Shown here one piece after another: positions 51,423 through 62,620 of a stretch of 64,000 nucleotides of DNA. The DNA comes from Atherinomorus stipes. Taxonomy: Eukaryota > Chordata > Actinopteri > Atheriniformes > Atherinidae. The notes below the pieces were generated by a model. That model was not told where the DNA came from. It saw nothing but the letters and a program-made list of their open reading frames with translations, and did no database searches. The position numbers were made by a program, and so were the translations under genes. Every line of letters starts with the position of its first letter. Position 1 is the first letter of the stretch. The stretch lies in assembly GCA_023101725.1 (NCBI GenBank), contig JALJCO010010520.1:1-64000 (forward strand), in the 5' to 3' direction.

Positions 51423-52060
51423 GTTGGATTTATTTAGTTTGGACCCTAAGTCATCTGAGAAAGTACACCTGAAAGTGTCTTAGCGTGGGATCAAGATTAA
51501 AATGAAATTTTGTCTTAGGTGGATAATGAAGACACCTTTGGAAAGTTCTTGACCTAGGGATCAATGTATTTCAGAATGAGACATGTTGGTGTTTCCTTCT
51601 CCCCAGGCATGACTTTTGAACCTTGAACTTGGCATGTATTTGAAAACTCATAAATCAGTTACAGAAAGTGCTATGGATATGGGATCAACAGTTGATCCTA
51701 TATAGAAAAATATGACTGTGTGGAAGGCAAACATAAATATCTTGAACATATTTGGCTATTAGATAGGCCTTAAAATTGTTGGATTTATTTTATCTAGCTG
51801 GGACTCTAAGACATCTGAGAAAGTACACCTGAAAGAGGCTTGACACGGACCAAGATTAAAATCAAATTTTGTCTTAGGTGGACAATGAATACATCGTTGG
51901 AAAGGTCTTGACCTAGGGATTAATATATTTCAGAATGAGACATATGGGTGTTTCCTTCTCCTCAAGAATGGCCTTTGAACCTTGAACTTGGTGTGTTTTG
52001 AAAGACTCATAAATCAGCAACAGAAAGAACTACAGATATGGAATTGACAGTTTTGGAAAG
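51423..52060. repeat. 355-bp tandem duplication
   Basis: GTTGGATTTATTT begins at 51,423 and again at 51,778. The following 280 bases correspond with modest divergence (CATCTGAGAAAGTACACCTG; TTTTGTCTTAGGTGGA; CAGAATGAGACAT; GACTTTTGAACC/GCCTTTGAACC). The second unit is truncated. No coding content. Confidence 0.85.
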
Positions 52061-52556
52061 CTTTTGATCTATACTACCAAAACTGAATCAGTGTCAATTG
52101 GAGGCCCCACTGATGAGGGCCAAACCTAATAAAAACACCATGATTTTAGAATCTTCAATCATATGCATAAAATTTGACCTAAAAATTTAGTTCTGTCTCC
52201 TTAAAACCTTTAAATAAGCCAACAACATTCTTGGTTATTACTTCACAGAATGCAGAAAACACACTGAAACTACAAAACAATATGGTGGAGCATAATACTG
52301 TGTATTGCCACTTCCGAACATTCCCCCATCTTTATAGTTTTCAGTTGAAGCTAGGGTTGGTTGATAGATTAGGGTTGCAAAAACATATTTCTGGTTCATT
52401 TTTAATACAAAAATTTTTAAACTTAAGATATATGGTCATGTAATTTGAAAATATGTGTCTTAAAAACAAATATCTACTTTTTTTATGGTGTAGTAGACAT
52501 CTCAGACGTAACAAGCTATGCTTGGCTGACGGAGATGAGTTTACGGGCAAGAGGAT

Positions 52557-52955
52557 TTATAAACCTGTTTCGCTAGAAAGAAACACTGTGCGCCAAAAAA
52601 TAAAATGAGACTGACTGAGAGGGAAAAAAATGACAGAATAAACACTGGCAACATGCCTTTGCCTTATGTTAGAGACTGCCCCATCCTCATCACGTGAGTG
52701 ATTGAGGATCAGATTGTGGCACACATTTAGTGATGTTTGGTGATGTGTCTGCAGCCACTTTAATTTGTAAGGACATATTATGCTGATTGTGTAAACACTA
52801 AGCACCATATACTTTCCCTCATTCATAATAATTATCAAACCATCACCTAACGTCATAAATCTGTCGGTCGCTGTCCAGCCCAGTCCAATCACCAGTTTCC
52901 CAGTCTTGTACCGAGGGGGCGATTTCACAGTTGCTCTTTGTCCAAAGTGGAGCAT
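52557..52955 (-). CDS. Unrecognised 132-residue open frame
   Basis: An uninterrupted frame starting MLHFGQRATV. It has a hydrophobic stretch near residues 45-65 (IIIMNEGKYMVLSVYTISII). I recognise no domain. It has no visible splice context and lies between transposon relics. The segment GWTATDRFMTLGDGLIIIMN looks protein-like, so it may be an exon or part of a transposon-encoded protein, or chance. Confidence 0.2.
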   Translation of the reverse strand: MLHFGQRATVKSPPRYKTGKLVIGLGWTATDRFMTLGDGLIIIMNEGKYMVLSVYTISIICPYKLKWLQTHHQTSLNVCHNLILNHSRDEDGAVSNIRQRHVASVYSVIFFPLSQSHFIFWRTVFLSSETGL

Positions 52956-53144
52956 GACAGAAATAGATTCAGTGATAGTTGTATATGTGTGAATTATTTG
53001 GTGTCATAGTGTCATGTTTTAGTATCTATTAATTCTTTACTGAACAGAGCTGCCAGTGGATGCAAAACATTTTTTATTTAATGTTGTATTGAATCATAAT
53101 AATACTGAGCATGTATTTTACATAGGTTAAATGTTCCATAATAC

Positions 53145-53331
53145 GGGGCGGTGATTAGCTCAGTTGGTTGAGCAGCCGCCCCATGAACAGAGGCTACAGT
53201 TCCTCAGCGCAGTCGGCCCCGGTTCGATTCCCGGTCCAGGTCCCTTTGCTGCATGTCACTCCCCACTCTCTCTGCCCCTTTCCTGTCACTATACACTGTT
53301 GTATAAAGGCCACTAGTGCCCAAAAAAATCC

Positions 53332-53359
<28 letters not shown>
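53145..53359 (+). mobile_element. tRNA-derived SINE with 14-bp target duplication
   Basis: The head GGGGCGGTGATTAGCTCAGT contains box A, box B is GGTTCGATTCC near 53,221, then a family-specific body (CTTTGCTGCATGTCACTCCC) and a tail of A residues (about 53,334-53,360). ATGTTCCATAATAC occurs at 53,131-53,144 and 53,360-53,373, marking LINE-mediated insertion. This SINE type is common in percomorph fish; I give no family name. Confidence 0.9.
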
Positions 53360-53362
<3 letters not shown>

Positions 53363-53373
53363 TTCCATAATAC

Positions 53374-53628
53374 ATTTACATTTCAAATATCTTTGTTTGG
53401 ATTTTTCAGACAGTACACATTGATTACAAAGTAGACAGTAATTCATTATTTTACAAGACAGAAAGTCTGGTTTCATAATACATTTTAAGACAGATGATGT
53501 TACTGTAAATACATATCAAAGTAACAATGCATGACCTCCATACATGTGCACACAGCGGTTATTTCTGAACACTATAGACATTGCCTGGACATGGCATGTA
53601 TAGGCCAGATGGGGGGTGGGGGGGTACT
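53374..53628. other. No feature seen; G-rich run near 53,611
   Basis: AT-rich DNA ending in a G-rich run next to the MITE at 53,629. Nothing else was recognised. Confidence 0.5.
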
Positions 53629-54103
53629 AGCCTGGTACACCAGCCTGACTAGCGCCATGTATGAGTTACATGGCAAGTCAGTCTGGGCTCCCTCCATTGG
53701 AAACTGATTTCCACTCCGGTAAAAAATTGACCTGACCAATCACAGCGCAGGAGGCGGGACTGTACGACACGTCTTTTTGGCGACTCTTTTTCTCCAACCA
53801 TAAACAGAATGACGGCCACTGAGGAGAGACTATATAACGATGCCCTTTCTGATGTCTTAATGAGCTGCAAATGTCCTTAAACCCACAACAATTTGCTGCT
53901 CTGAAGGCTTTCCTCCATGTTTCCTCTTAGAGGAAGACATTTATGTCACTTCTTTGTTTCTCTGATTGGTTCTTTCCGGTTCACTTTCCTCCTGTTAGTC
54001 CCGCCTCCCGTCTCCCATTGGAAATCAGTCTCCAGTGGAGGGAGCCCAGACTGACTTGCTGTGTATCTCATACATGGCGTTGGTCAGGCTGGTGTACCAG
54101 GCT
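53629..54103. mobile_element. Fold-back MITE with about 85-bp TIRs
   Basis: AGCCTGGTACACCAGCCTGA at the left returns in reverse at the right end (CAGGCTGGTGTACCAGGCT). The match extends inward through CAAGTCAGTCTGGGCTCCCT and GATTTCC, about 85 bp with few changes. The 475-bp element has no transposase. Target duplication is unclear because the flanks are G runs. Confidence 0.85.
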
Positions 54104-54475
54104 ACGGAGGGGGAGGGGGGGGGGGGGGGACTGCTTTTTACACACTTTGGCCACATCCTTTAATTCAGAAACTTAAACAACTGGCTGGTAGCCCCTCGGT
54201 ATCACTCCTTTTTAACAAACATAACACAGCTTGTATAGTCATGCTGAAAAAAAAGCTTTTAAATCACTCTCCTACTCTGAATGCCTCAGTTCCCGCTACC
54301 ACCCAATATAGCAACTCCATCAGGCTGCTGCCAGTTGGTGTTCTTCATAGGAGTTTAAAACATCACTACACCTTTTATGATCTTATTGTGTTTTTTGTAA
54401 TTCTTATAGTGTGCTTTCTATCGTGTTTTTAATGTGTACATTGGTATGTGGCTTATGGGTCTGGTGACATGGAAC
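54104..54475. other. Reverse-transcriptase-like or unassigned fragment
   Basis: A frame at 54,061-54,432 has a stretch (VPATTQYSNSIRLLPVGVLHRSLKHHYTF-like, given only in outline) but no motif I can assign. A short G run is at 54,112-54,129. Confidence 0.3.
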
Positions 54476-57400
54476 CCAGTCTGTCATGCAGCATCAATCT
54501 GTAGAGAGAGAAAAAAAAAAAAACATGGTAAGAGGAGGTGAAATCTAGAATGAACAAGCTGCATAAATGCCTTCTTGGTTGTGATGTTTTCTGTATAAAA
54601 TAACAGTAAAATTAAAATACACCCACAAATCTGATGGATATTAAACCGCTTAATATGTTATGATTTAGCTCAGTATACTTGAAGTACAAGAACTCAAAAC
54701 AATTCTTATGTAGCTTTACAAAACTGACTTACCACTGCCATGAACCTCCCATGGCCACAAAGGGGACACAGTGCTCTCTCCAGTGAATGTGTTCTCCACA
54801 GCAGCCACATTGATTGCTGCAGAGTCTGGTACAAGTCCATTGTACCTCTGCATCTCCTGAAGAAGCAATTTTTTGTCCTCTGCCAGCTTCCTCCGAAGGC
54901 GGTGGCGAAACTTGCTGCTGTCTGAAAAGACATCAAGAGCAAGAACACTATTTAGATTATCATAATGGAAATGGCAGTTTAAATAACAGACAGTTAGGAA
55001 GTAGAAATGCAAGTAGATGCATTTGCTGAAATGTTAACACTACAGGAATTGATTTTCTGAACTTACTTTATTGTTATACCATTCTGACGGTAGAGGTTTT
55101 GTTTCCGTTGCCTAACACTAAGGTAGAGCCCCACAATGGACTGCTGAAGTTCACTCTGTGTGGTGCCTTCAGTTTTATGAGGTGCATTTGGTGTTTCTAT
55201 AGAAATAAAAGTTACAGTAAATTCAATATAACAGAATGCAGGACCTTAAATTTAAGAGCATGCTTTGGTATACATATAAAATCAACTTTAATACAACTTG
55301 GTAGTATGCAATGCACATGCAATGTGCACTCTGTACTGATTTTGTTATCTGGTCTTGCTTACCTCCAGCTGCCCATTCAATCACCTCAGAGATCCACTGT
55401 GAGGTTTCATCATCTGAGCAATGTAGCTCCATTTTTAGCCCAGATAGCCTTGCAGTCTCGTCCAGGAGTCTTTGACATGTCTGACAAATAGTGTTATAAA
55501 ATAATCCAGTTAAAGCCGTTAAGGATTAACAAGCCAAGTGACCAACAAATACAGACGTACCTTTAAAAATCTAGTGGAAAGTGATTGGTGAAGTGAGGCC
55601 CTTTTTTTGTGGTTCCGCCCCAATGCATGCAGTGTAAGCATGTCCACACGAGCTGTTGAAAACAAATGAGTTTATGAAATTTTATCTAAAAAAGGATGCA
55701 AGAATATGGCAAATAAAGTAATCACCTGCTTTCGACATATATTTTGTCGTCAAGGCACAGCGAGATAGGTAGCTGTTGACTTGCTCCACCTCCTCTCCAG
55801 CAGTTGTCCCTGCTCCCTCCTGGTTCCTACCACTCCATTTGATCTTTAAGTAAGTAAACCATAGTTATTCATAAACTTGGATATTATTACAGTGCTTATA
55901 AATGTTATAAATGCACATGACACAAACATTTTAAAAATACCTCACACTTAGTTGCATGAGCTCTTGCATGCATGACACTCAGGAATGGCTTCATTTTTGT
56001 CAGCTCCTGGAGAGCAGGAAGGACACTGGCAGCTTTCTCTAAGTAGGGCCAATATTTGCAAGCCACATCCATAGCAAAGAACTGAGGCTTGGCCGGCATC
56101 AGCTCTTTTTTGAAGGTACAGGGGGTAAGCAAATATCTCCCCCCTGTACATATTTAGAGCTTTCAAAAGAAACACACACAGCAACCTCCATCCCCTCTTC
56201 ATCCAGTTTGGAGGCCCTTCTCGAACTCTCTCTTGCTGCTGTCCACTGGGAGTCCCCACATTTCCCTTTTCCATGTCTCTAAAACACACACAACAAACAT
56301 AAATAAAATGAATGTGATTGTGTCTGATATATATATATATTAATTTTTCTTAAATGAATCCCAGTAGCATTTTAGCAATAAAGCTATTTTGTCACACAAT
56401 ATAACTTGCATTTTTCACTGCTTTTTGGATGGCCTCAGTAAATGTGGACACTTCACTGTCTTTTGCCACAAAGAGCCCCTCAAAAAAGGGAGGGTCCTCA
56501 CTGCTGAAGAAGAAAGACAAATAGATAGATGCATTAGTCACACAGGAATATAAATGAATCAATAAAAACAATGAGAAACAATGGGAAAAAAGAGCACCTT
56601 CCACTTTGGCCAAAGCGATATACTGTAACTTCCTGTTTCCATCTGCAGAAACAGCCAGCATTTCAGGTGTGCAGACTGGGCAGGTGAATTCAGCACCACA
56701 GCAGAGTTGGGTTTTTCTCAAATGAAGAGTATGCAAACTCTAAGAAACTGCGCTGCAGTGCATCTCCATTGATATGTCCAGACTAGAAGATACAGAGTTA
56801 CACATTTTTATGATGTTGTCTGCTTATGTAAATGCAGTTTTTAAATATAATTAGGAACAAATAAACATACTCTTCCTCCACACTTTGTGCGGTGCTCCAG
56901 CAACTTTGCGAAGGCCTGCCTGGCAAAACCAGGAGAAATGACCTTCAGTTCCTGGAAGGAGCTCAAAAGATCCAATGTGTACAAAGTTGAAACATTAACA
57001 GAGGCTGGCCAATATCCACTCCTAATGAAGTCCTTTAATTCAGGAGTCCACTGCCTCTGGCATGTTCCACACAAATACAGTGGCTGATGCAAGTCATAAC
57101 GCCCTTGGAATGTAATGCAAATAAACGACATCATGAATACATGCCAACCACATACTTAATACACAAGATCTGTGTAGTGTAGTGAACTGTTCTCACCATT
57201 GATGGTAATTAAAATCACTGGTTTCCCTGGTGATATGATGATGTTTGTGCCCAAACAAGAACAGCATGGTGCCTTCACAGCTGGTAAAATGCATGCTGAC
57301 AAATACAAGTGACCATTGCATTACATTATTTTAATACAGTATGTTAGAAATAAATATGGAAACAATAGGCTTATATTAAGACATACCTTGTTCATGGGTG

Positions 57401-57591
57401 CAATATCCATCCTCCTGTTTCACGATGTGTGTTGTTGGAGGAATAGCTTTAAAAAAAAAAAAAACATCAATAATGGATTCCCTGTTGTGGAGTGGCTGCT
57501 TTTTGTGATGCAGTACATCACAGTCACCACAGAACCACTCTTCAGGAAGACAATCTCTGCACCTAGAAGGGAAAGGCAAAATGATTCTTAA
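54476..57591 (-). pseudogene. KDZ (Zisupton-type) transposase with CxC region
   Basis: Minus-strand exons with GT-AG borders can be followed. A cysteine-cluster region (CRDCLPEEWFCGDCDVLHH) lies at about 57,579-57,460; CGTCQRQWTPELKDFI to EHRTKCGG at about 57,115-56,875; CCGAEFTCPVC to ADGNRK at about 56,730-56,600; PPFFEGLFVAKDSEVS at about 56,500-56,395. The KDZ core has ALNMYRGEIFAYPL near 56,160, FFAMDVACKYWPYLEK near 56,080, PFLSVMHARAHATKCE near 55,980 and EEVEQVNSYLSRCALTTKYM at about 55,800. The rest of the helical tail runs to about 54,735, with a possible last exon at 54,476-54,511. The order CxC then DVACK then MHAxAH then EEVEQVNSYLSR is that of KDZ transposases. Frame slips occur near 56,190 and in an A run near 56,115. 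It would move its own element; it is probably inactive now. Confidence 0.82.
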
Positions 57592-57799
57592 AAAGTATTT
57601 TAAGGGAATAGTGATAGGTACTGTAAATTCAAGTTAGGATGTTCTGAATTAGGTGAGATACAAAATGTTATTTATTTGGGATATGTGTCTCGAAATTTAG
57701 CCCCGTAGGCACAGTTGGGCACAGGAGGTCCTCAATAATTTCTCTACATTCTTTCTGACATTTTCAAGTTTTCTACCAGCACAAAAAGAAAATACAATT
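57592..57799. other. No feature seen
   Basis: AT-rich DNA upstream of the KDZ exons. Probably 5' flank or upstream intron of the transposase gene; no promoter motif was identified. Confidence 0.4.
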
Positions 57800-57960
57800 A
57801 CAGTTGTGCTTAAAAGTTTACAAAGGCTAAATTCACAATAGTAATTCAAATAACAAAAAGCTGAAAAAAGTTATAACTGAAAATGTGCTAAATCATAATT
57901 TAGAAAAATAAAACATTGACATGACATGACATGTTAGGGTTTCTGTGTTACTATCCTCAG
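57800..57960 (+). mobile_element. Tc1-like end fragment, fourth family
   Basis: ACAGTTGTGCTTAAAAGTTT then ACAAAGG resembles the fish Tc1 TIR with TTGTGCTCAAAAGTTTACAT. The next bases, TTCACAATAGTAATTCAAAT, also occur next to the minisatellite at 23,350-23,385 and 24,065-24,095, showing shared repeat DNA. Confidence 0.5.
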
Positions 57961-58007
57961 AGGTATAGAGATTTTCTTGAAATGTGCTCATTTTTATTCT
58001 TGCTATA

Positions 58008-59414
58008 GGGGATTATCACGTGTAACGCTTCCGTGTTCCAGTTTCCGGAACTTGAATCATTTAGCCGCTTCCTCTTCCAGGCCAGTGCAATGTTCCTGCT
58101 CTGTTCCACTTTCTGTTACCACTTGTTTTATTATAAAGTCGCTTTGATCCACTTCTTCCTTTGCATCACTTCAGTCGGGAATCAATGAAAACTCAAGTAA
58201 GGTTGGAGTTTATCCGATTTACAAAGTGTAACAGAGCAGGGACAGCTAATAGGCTCGTTCGGATTGACTGCGTCTGTCTACCGTCTGACTTCATGGTCAG
58301 ACGAGAGCTGCGTGAGTCTCGGGGGCGGACCATAAACGCAGCGCATCTCAGCTGGACAAGTTCGCCAACGTGAAGACTGCAATAACGGAGGATCTCGCGG
58401 CATTTGCCTTTATTTAGCTCAAAGTTACTGAACGCTGTGCAGATGTGATCAAGTCTGATTTCAGAGTAATGAAACAGCGTGTTGTTGATGCTGATTACAT
58501 GAACTTAAACTGGACTGTAGTAGACAGAATGTTGTTTACCTGTTAAGGTGAAACACAGAGGACAGTAATCTGGTAAATGTCCAGGCTCAAATATGAAAAC
58601 CATAAATGCTTTGCCTTGAAGAATAAATTTAAAACAAATAAAGAAATAGAAACTTATTTTTTCTATATGGGGCTGGAAATAAATATTATATATTATATAT
58701 TTTTTATTTTATTTTTATTAAGGATTTGGGTAGCATACTCATGGATAACATAAGGGGGAGCATGTGGAAAGGTGGATACACACCAATAAGTCCATCAAAT
58801 CCAAATTCTGAAGAGGATTTGTGAAAGTTTTGGTATAACTTAGTTAAGCTTTATATTTATCTGAGTAGCATAACTTGTGGCTGCAACACGTTTGTGTTCC
58901 TCTGTTGCTGCAGTCAGATATCAGCCTGTCCAGATATCAGTCTGTCCAGATATCAGTCTGTCCAGGTTTGTGAACATCAGCCTAACTACAGTATGAAACA
59001 CCAAGGCTGATTTTGTAGCCTGTTTAAAACACCTAAATGGATTTATTACTGGGGGACAGTCCCGTCCAACAATCGGAGCTTGCGTCAGTGAGAGTTGAAA
59101 CCAATCAGGACCAGGTTCCGGCGGCGGTGGAGGCAGGTCCAGGTGCTGCAGTTGCTGAGGAGTAACTGCACGCTCCGACTGCAGACGGACGGCTCCCGCG
59201 ATGTTTGATGATCATGTGGTCTGGTCACGTTTTCCGGTGCAGTTCAGGCGCAGTCTGAAGTCGGACAAAGTTTCTAACCAGCATGCAACATTCCAGGACC
59301 ACAATCCCTCACTTCCAGCCGAGTTGCGCTGCAGATAGCCAAAGTCGAACGAGCCTAATGTTGAAATGGCCCGGAAGAGGAAACGCCTAGATTCCGGAAA
59401 GCGTGATAATCCCC
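58008..59414. mobile_element. 1.4-kb fold-back TIR element
   Basis: GGGGATTATCACG at 58,008 matches in reverse CGTGATAATCCCC at 59,402-59,414. Sub-terminal similarity continues (TTCCGGAA and CCTCTTCC blocks; then TAGGCTCGTTCGGA near 58,250 and, reversed, CGAACGAGCCTAA near 59,347). Flanking TA on both sides could be target duplication. A three-fold AGATATCAGTCTGTCC-like repeat is at 58,917-58,970. No transposase was found. Confidence 0.75.
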
Positions 59415-59700
59415 TATTCTGTCACAATAATAGACATTTTAAACAATTTCTCTCGGAAAGATGTGCTGTCTGTGCTCTGTGAAAGACTAAACATACGTGT
59501 ATGTTGCCTAGCAACATAATCTCGAAAGAGTTGCCTAAAATCTAGTGATTAGGCTGGAGAAAGACCTTTCCAAGCTGACCTTGAACGCAACGTGAAGCTG
59601 TGCGTCTCCTCGTTCTTGGCTGCGTAGCGGCTACACCCGTAACGGTTATCACGACTACAGCGCTCGTGAAGTCGGTAAAAATGGATATACGAAGACTTTT
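59415..59700. other. Probable LINE internal sequence, not resolved
   Basis: No frame was recognised, but the DNA runs directly into the LINE ORF2 tail. Confidence 0.35.
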
Positions 59701-60050
59701 ATGGATGTGAACGGCAAATGCGTCTCCTGTGATGTAGAGGAATCTATTGCTCATGTATTTTATGAATGTTGTGTTGTACATGATTTTCGGGTTGACCTGA
59801 GAAATCATTTATCTAACTTTCTCAGTGTCTCATCCATTTTCACTAAAAAAGATATCCTTTGTTATTTTTTCTCATAAGTCTGCTGGATTTGTTACTAATT
59901 ACTTGATTCTTTCCAGTAAACTCTTTATACACAAACACAAATTTCTCAAAACTAAACCCAAGTTTTTAGGTGTTTCTACTTGAATTTAATTTTCACCTTA
60001 AGTAAAATTGTGAAGGCCAAAAAAGATCTCTTTTAGCAATATTACGACAG
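59701..60050 (+). pseudogene. LINE ORF2 carboxy-terminal fragment (L1/Tx1-like)
   Basis: From 59,701 a frame reads MDVNGKCVSCDVEESIAHVF then YECC, a CxxC-H-C zinc-knuckle-like motif found at the end of L1/Tx1 ORF2 proteins. After a one-base shift near 59,877, LILSSKLFIHKHKFLKTKP follows, resembling the conserved I-HKxKF--KP tail. The reverse transcriptase and endonuclease parts are absent, so this is a 5'-truncated copy, as is usual for LINEs. Confidence 0.65.
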
Positions 60051-60159
60051 TCTTAAATATTTTTTAATGACTATGTATTTTCTGTTAAATCAATATTTAG
60101 TCTTTATGTACTCTGTATTCTATGCATGACTTTTGTATGCATCCCCTCTCGTTAGTGTT

Positions 60160-60181
60160 CTTTTGTTGTTGTTGTTGTTGT
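60160..60181. repeat. (GTT)n microsatellite
   Basis: About six GTT units in the LINE 3' region. Confidence 0.85.
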
Positions 60182-60282
60182 AGATATTTACTTTTTATTA
60201 CGTTCCACCTGATCGTTTCCTGTTTCATCTCTATTTATGTCTTAAACTTTGTGCTACGCTTACTTGCCAATAGTCTTTATAA

Positions 60283-60286
<4 letters not shown>

Positions 60287-60332
<46 letters not shown>
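60287..60332. repeat. Poly-T run of 46
   Basis: An uninterrupted T run, possibly the poly-A tail of a minus-strand retroposon. I did not find target duplications. Confidence 0.93.
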
Positions 60333-60769
60333 CTACTTGTCCTGTCCAGCATTGAAGCAAGCAGAATGGAAATCTGATTGCTTTATTCTGTTGAACAGTT
60401 TTGCTTTATCAAGCGGAGCTTTATGAACATAAGGCTCCACTTGATATCATGTTTATTCATTTTATTTCTTTATTTAAACATTTGTCTATCACACCATTCC
60501 ATTTCATACTGCTGGGCCTGACAAGGGAGAAATGAAAGTGAACAGAGGCAACGATAGAAAGCGAAACAAGAGAGAGAGGAGTAAGGAAGAGGAAGAGAGA
60601 GAGAAGAGAAAACATGAATCCACTTACACAGTTCACTGGTACATCTGTACCGCGATCCCTAAACAACCAAGGTCTCTGTTGGAAAACAAAACAAGCAATC
60701 CCCTACAGGAGTACCTGCAGGTGGCTTAAATATCCTCAGATCATACAAACACACGCAGAACTACGCAGA
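60333..60769. other. No gene seen; purine-rich stretch
   Basis: A GAGA-rich stretch lies at 60,565-60,610. No feature was recognised. Short frames have no motif. Confidence 0.45.
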
Positions 60770-60876
60770 GAAGAGGTACAACCTAGTCAGCGCAATGGGA
60801 AGTAGAGAAGAGGTACAACCTAGTCATCGCAATGGGAAGTAAAGAAGAGGTACGACCTAGTCATCGCAATGGGAAG
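60770..60876. repeat. 37-bp tandem repeat, three units
   Basis: Units start at 60,770, 60,807 and 60,844 with GAAGAGGTACAACCTAGTCA and end in CGCAATGGGAAG. They differ at a few positions. They lie just before the C-rich domain. Confidence 0.93.
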
Positions 60877-60879
60877 CAG

Positions 60880-62620
60880 TGTCACAGTGTCAACATGCAT
60901 AATAAAGGGTGCTCCGTGGTGATACAGTCATGCAGATGCAGCCTCGTCTCTGCAAGGAGGAGGAAGCCCGCAAGGCTCGCGACCCAGGCCCCCAGCAGCC
61001 ACCCAGAGGCCCAGATCCCAGCTACCCCCCCCCAAAGAGCGGACATGCATCCCCCCGAAGGGCGGCAAAAGCGGCCCCAGCCGGAGCCCCCGCAGTCTGG
61101 AGGCCCAGGCCCCAGCGGACCAAGACCAGCAGCTGCCGACCCCCACCGGGCGCCGGGCGTCCCCCGGAGCGGAGACAGCGCCGGGCCCAGGGCCCAAGCG
61201 CCCAGGAGCAGCCACCCCCCCCGGACCCGGGCGGCCCAACCGAAACCCAGGAGGACCGGACCCCCCAGACGACGCCCCCCAGGGCAGGCCAGCCCCCACC
61301 CCAAAGTCCCTGATACACCTGACACCAGGGCGCCACCACCTCTCCCACCCCCCACCCCGCCACCACGCCCACACACACACTCCCCACACACCCACCCCAA
61401 CACTGGGGCTGAAAGATATACCGTCACCGCCCCCACATCGAGACACAGGCACCCAAGACATCAATACCGCAAGAGCAACCACATACAAGATACAGATCCC
61501 CCTGCGCCCGCCCCGCACAAAAAACCCCGGAAGCCACAAACAAAACCGCACCCCCCACCAAAGCGCCCGGCCCCCAACCAACCCGCAGCCACACCGCACC
61601 GCACCGACACCAAGATGCCCGGCACGAATACCGAGGTACGAACCTCCGCCCACACCGCCCAGCCCTACCCAACACCTCCGTGTACCCCCCCCACACGCAC
61701 ACACCCACCCACTCCGCTCTCTGACCTTACATACCCACACTCACTCCTCTCTCCACCCCCAACACTCTCCTCCCTCCACTGTCCACACCTACCCCCCACC
61801 TCCTCATACCTCTCTCTAACACACACATGCACTCCCCCCACATAACTGCACCAACCCCTCCCCACCCCCCCCCCACACATACGCCCCCACCTCCCTATAC
61901 CCCCAATACCCCATACAGTCCCCCCCCCCCCTTACATGTCCAACCCCGCCCATCCCTCTGACCTATCACACTCCCGCCCTTCCTTCCTTCAGCCCCTCAC
62001 GACCATCCCTACTAGACACTCACGAGCATGCCACTCCTTCCTCCATCCCCCTTTCCTTCAACCACTTACCCACATCTCCTCCCTCTTCCAGCCCAAGTTC
62101 CTCCCTCCCACATTTCCTCCTTCACACTCTCATTCATTATTCTCACATACCCACCTCTCTCTTGCCCATGCCCTCGTGCCTCCTGAGTGGTAGCTCGGGC
62201 CGGGGAAGGAGCCGCGAGTTCCAAGCCCCCAACACGTTCCCCCCACCACCACCCCCCATCCCCCACCCCCGGACGCAGCAGGCCAGGCATCCCCCAGGCC
62301 AGCAGATCCCCCGCAATGCAGCCAGCCTTAACCACTGGCGCGTGAAGTAGCCACTGTCCCCCCTCCCCCCAGTAGCGCCCGGGAGACCGGGGTATGAAAG
62401 GACCCTGTCCCCCCCCACCCCCCACTCATGACTGTGTGTGTAAGATGTGTGTTGTTTGCAGTTAAAACTAAGGGGCAGTGCCAAGTCATGCCGGGTAGGG
62501 TCGCGTAGGGGGCATGTCCCCCCAACCGGCCCCTCCCTCCTACCACACACTATATGGCCCGCCCCTCAGAAGTGGTTGTGAGCTGTTGTTATTTTATGTG
62601 TTTAGGTGTCTAAGTGTGGT
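60880..62620. repeat. C-rich, G-poor low-complexity block 1
   Basis: C dominates the plus strand from about 60,950, with CCCC and CACCC runs and very little T in the first part. A 337-residue proline-rich frame (60,832-61,845) and minus-strand glycine-rich frames are consequences of this composition. A short unit near 61,405 (GGGGCTGAAAGATAT) also appears in block 2 (GAGCTGAACGATAT near 63,490). Between 61,680 and 62,180 the sequence becomes CT/CA-rich. This may be the 5' region of a LINE-like repeat; no coding domain was recognised. Confidence 0.6.

Noticed and set aside
60832..61845. A 337-residue proline-rich protein
   Set aside because: The frame is a product of C-rich low-complexity DNA; long frames open equally on the other strand and no domain or splice pattern supports it.
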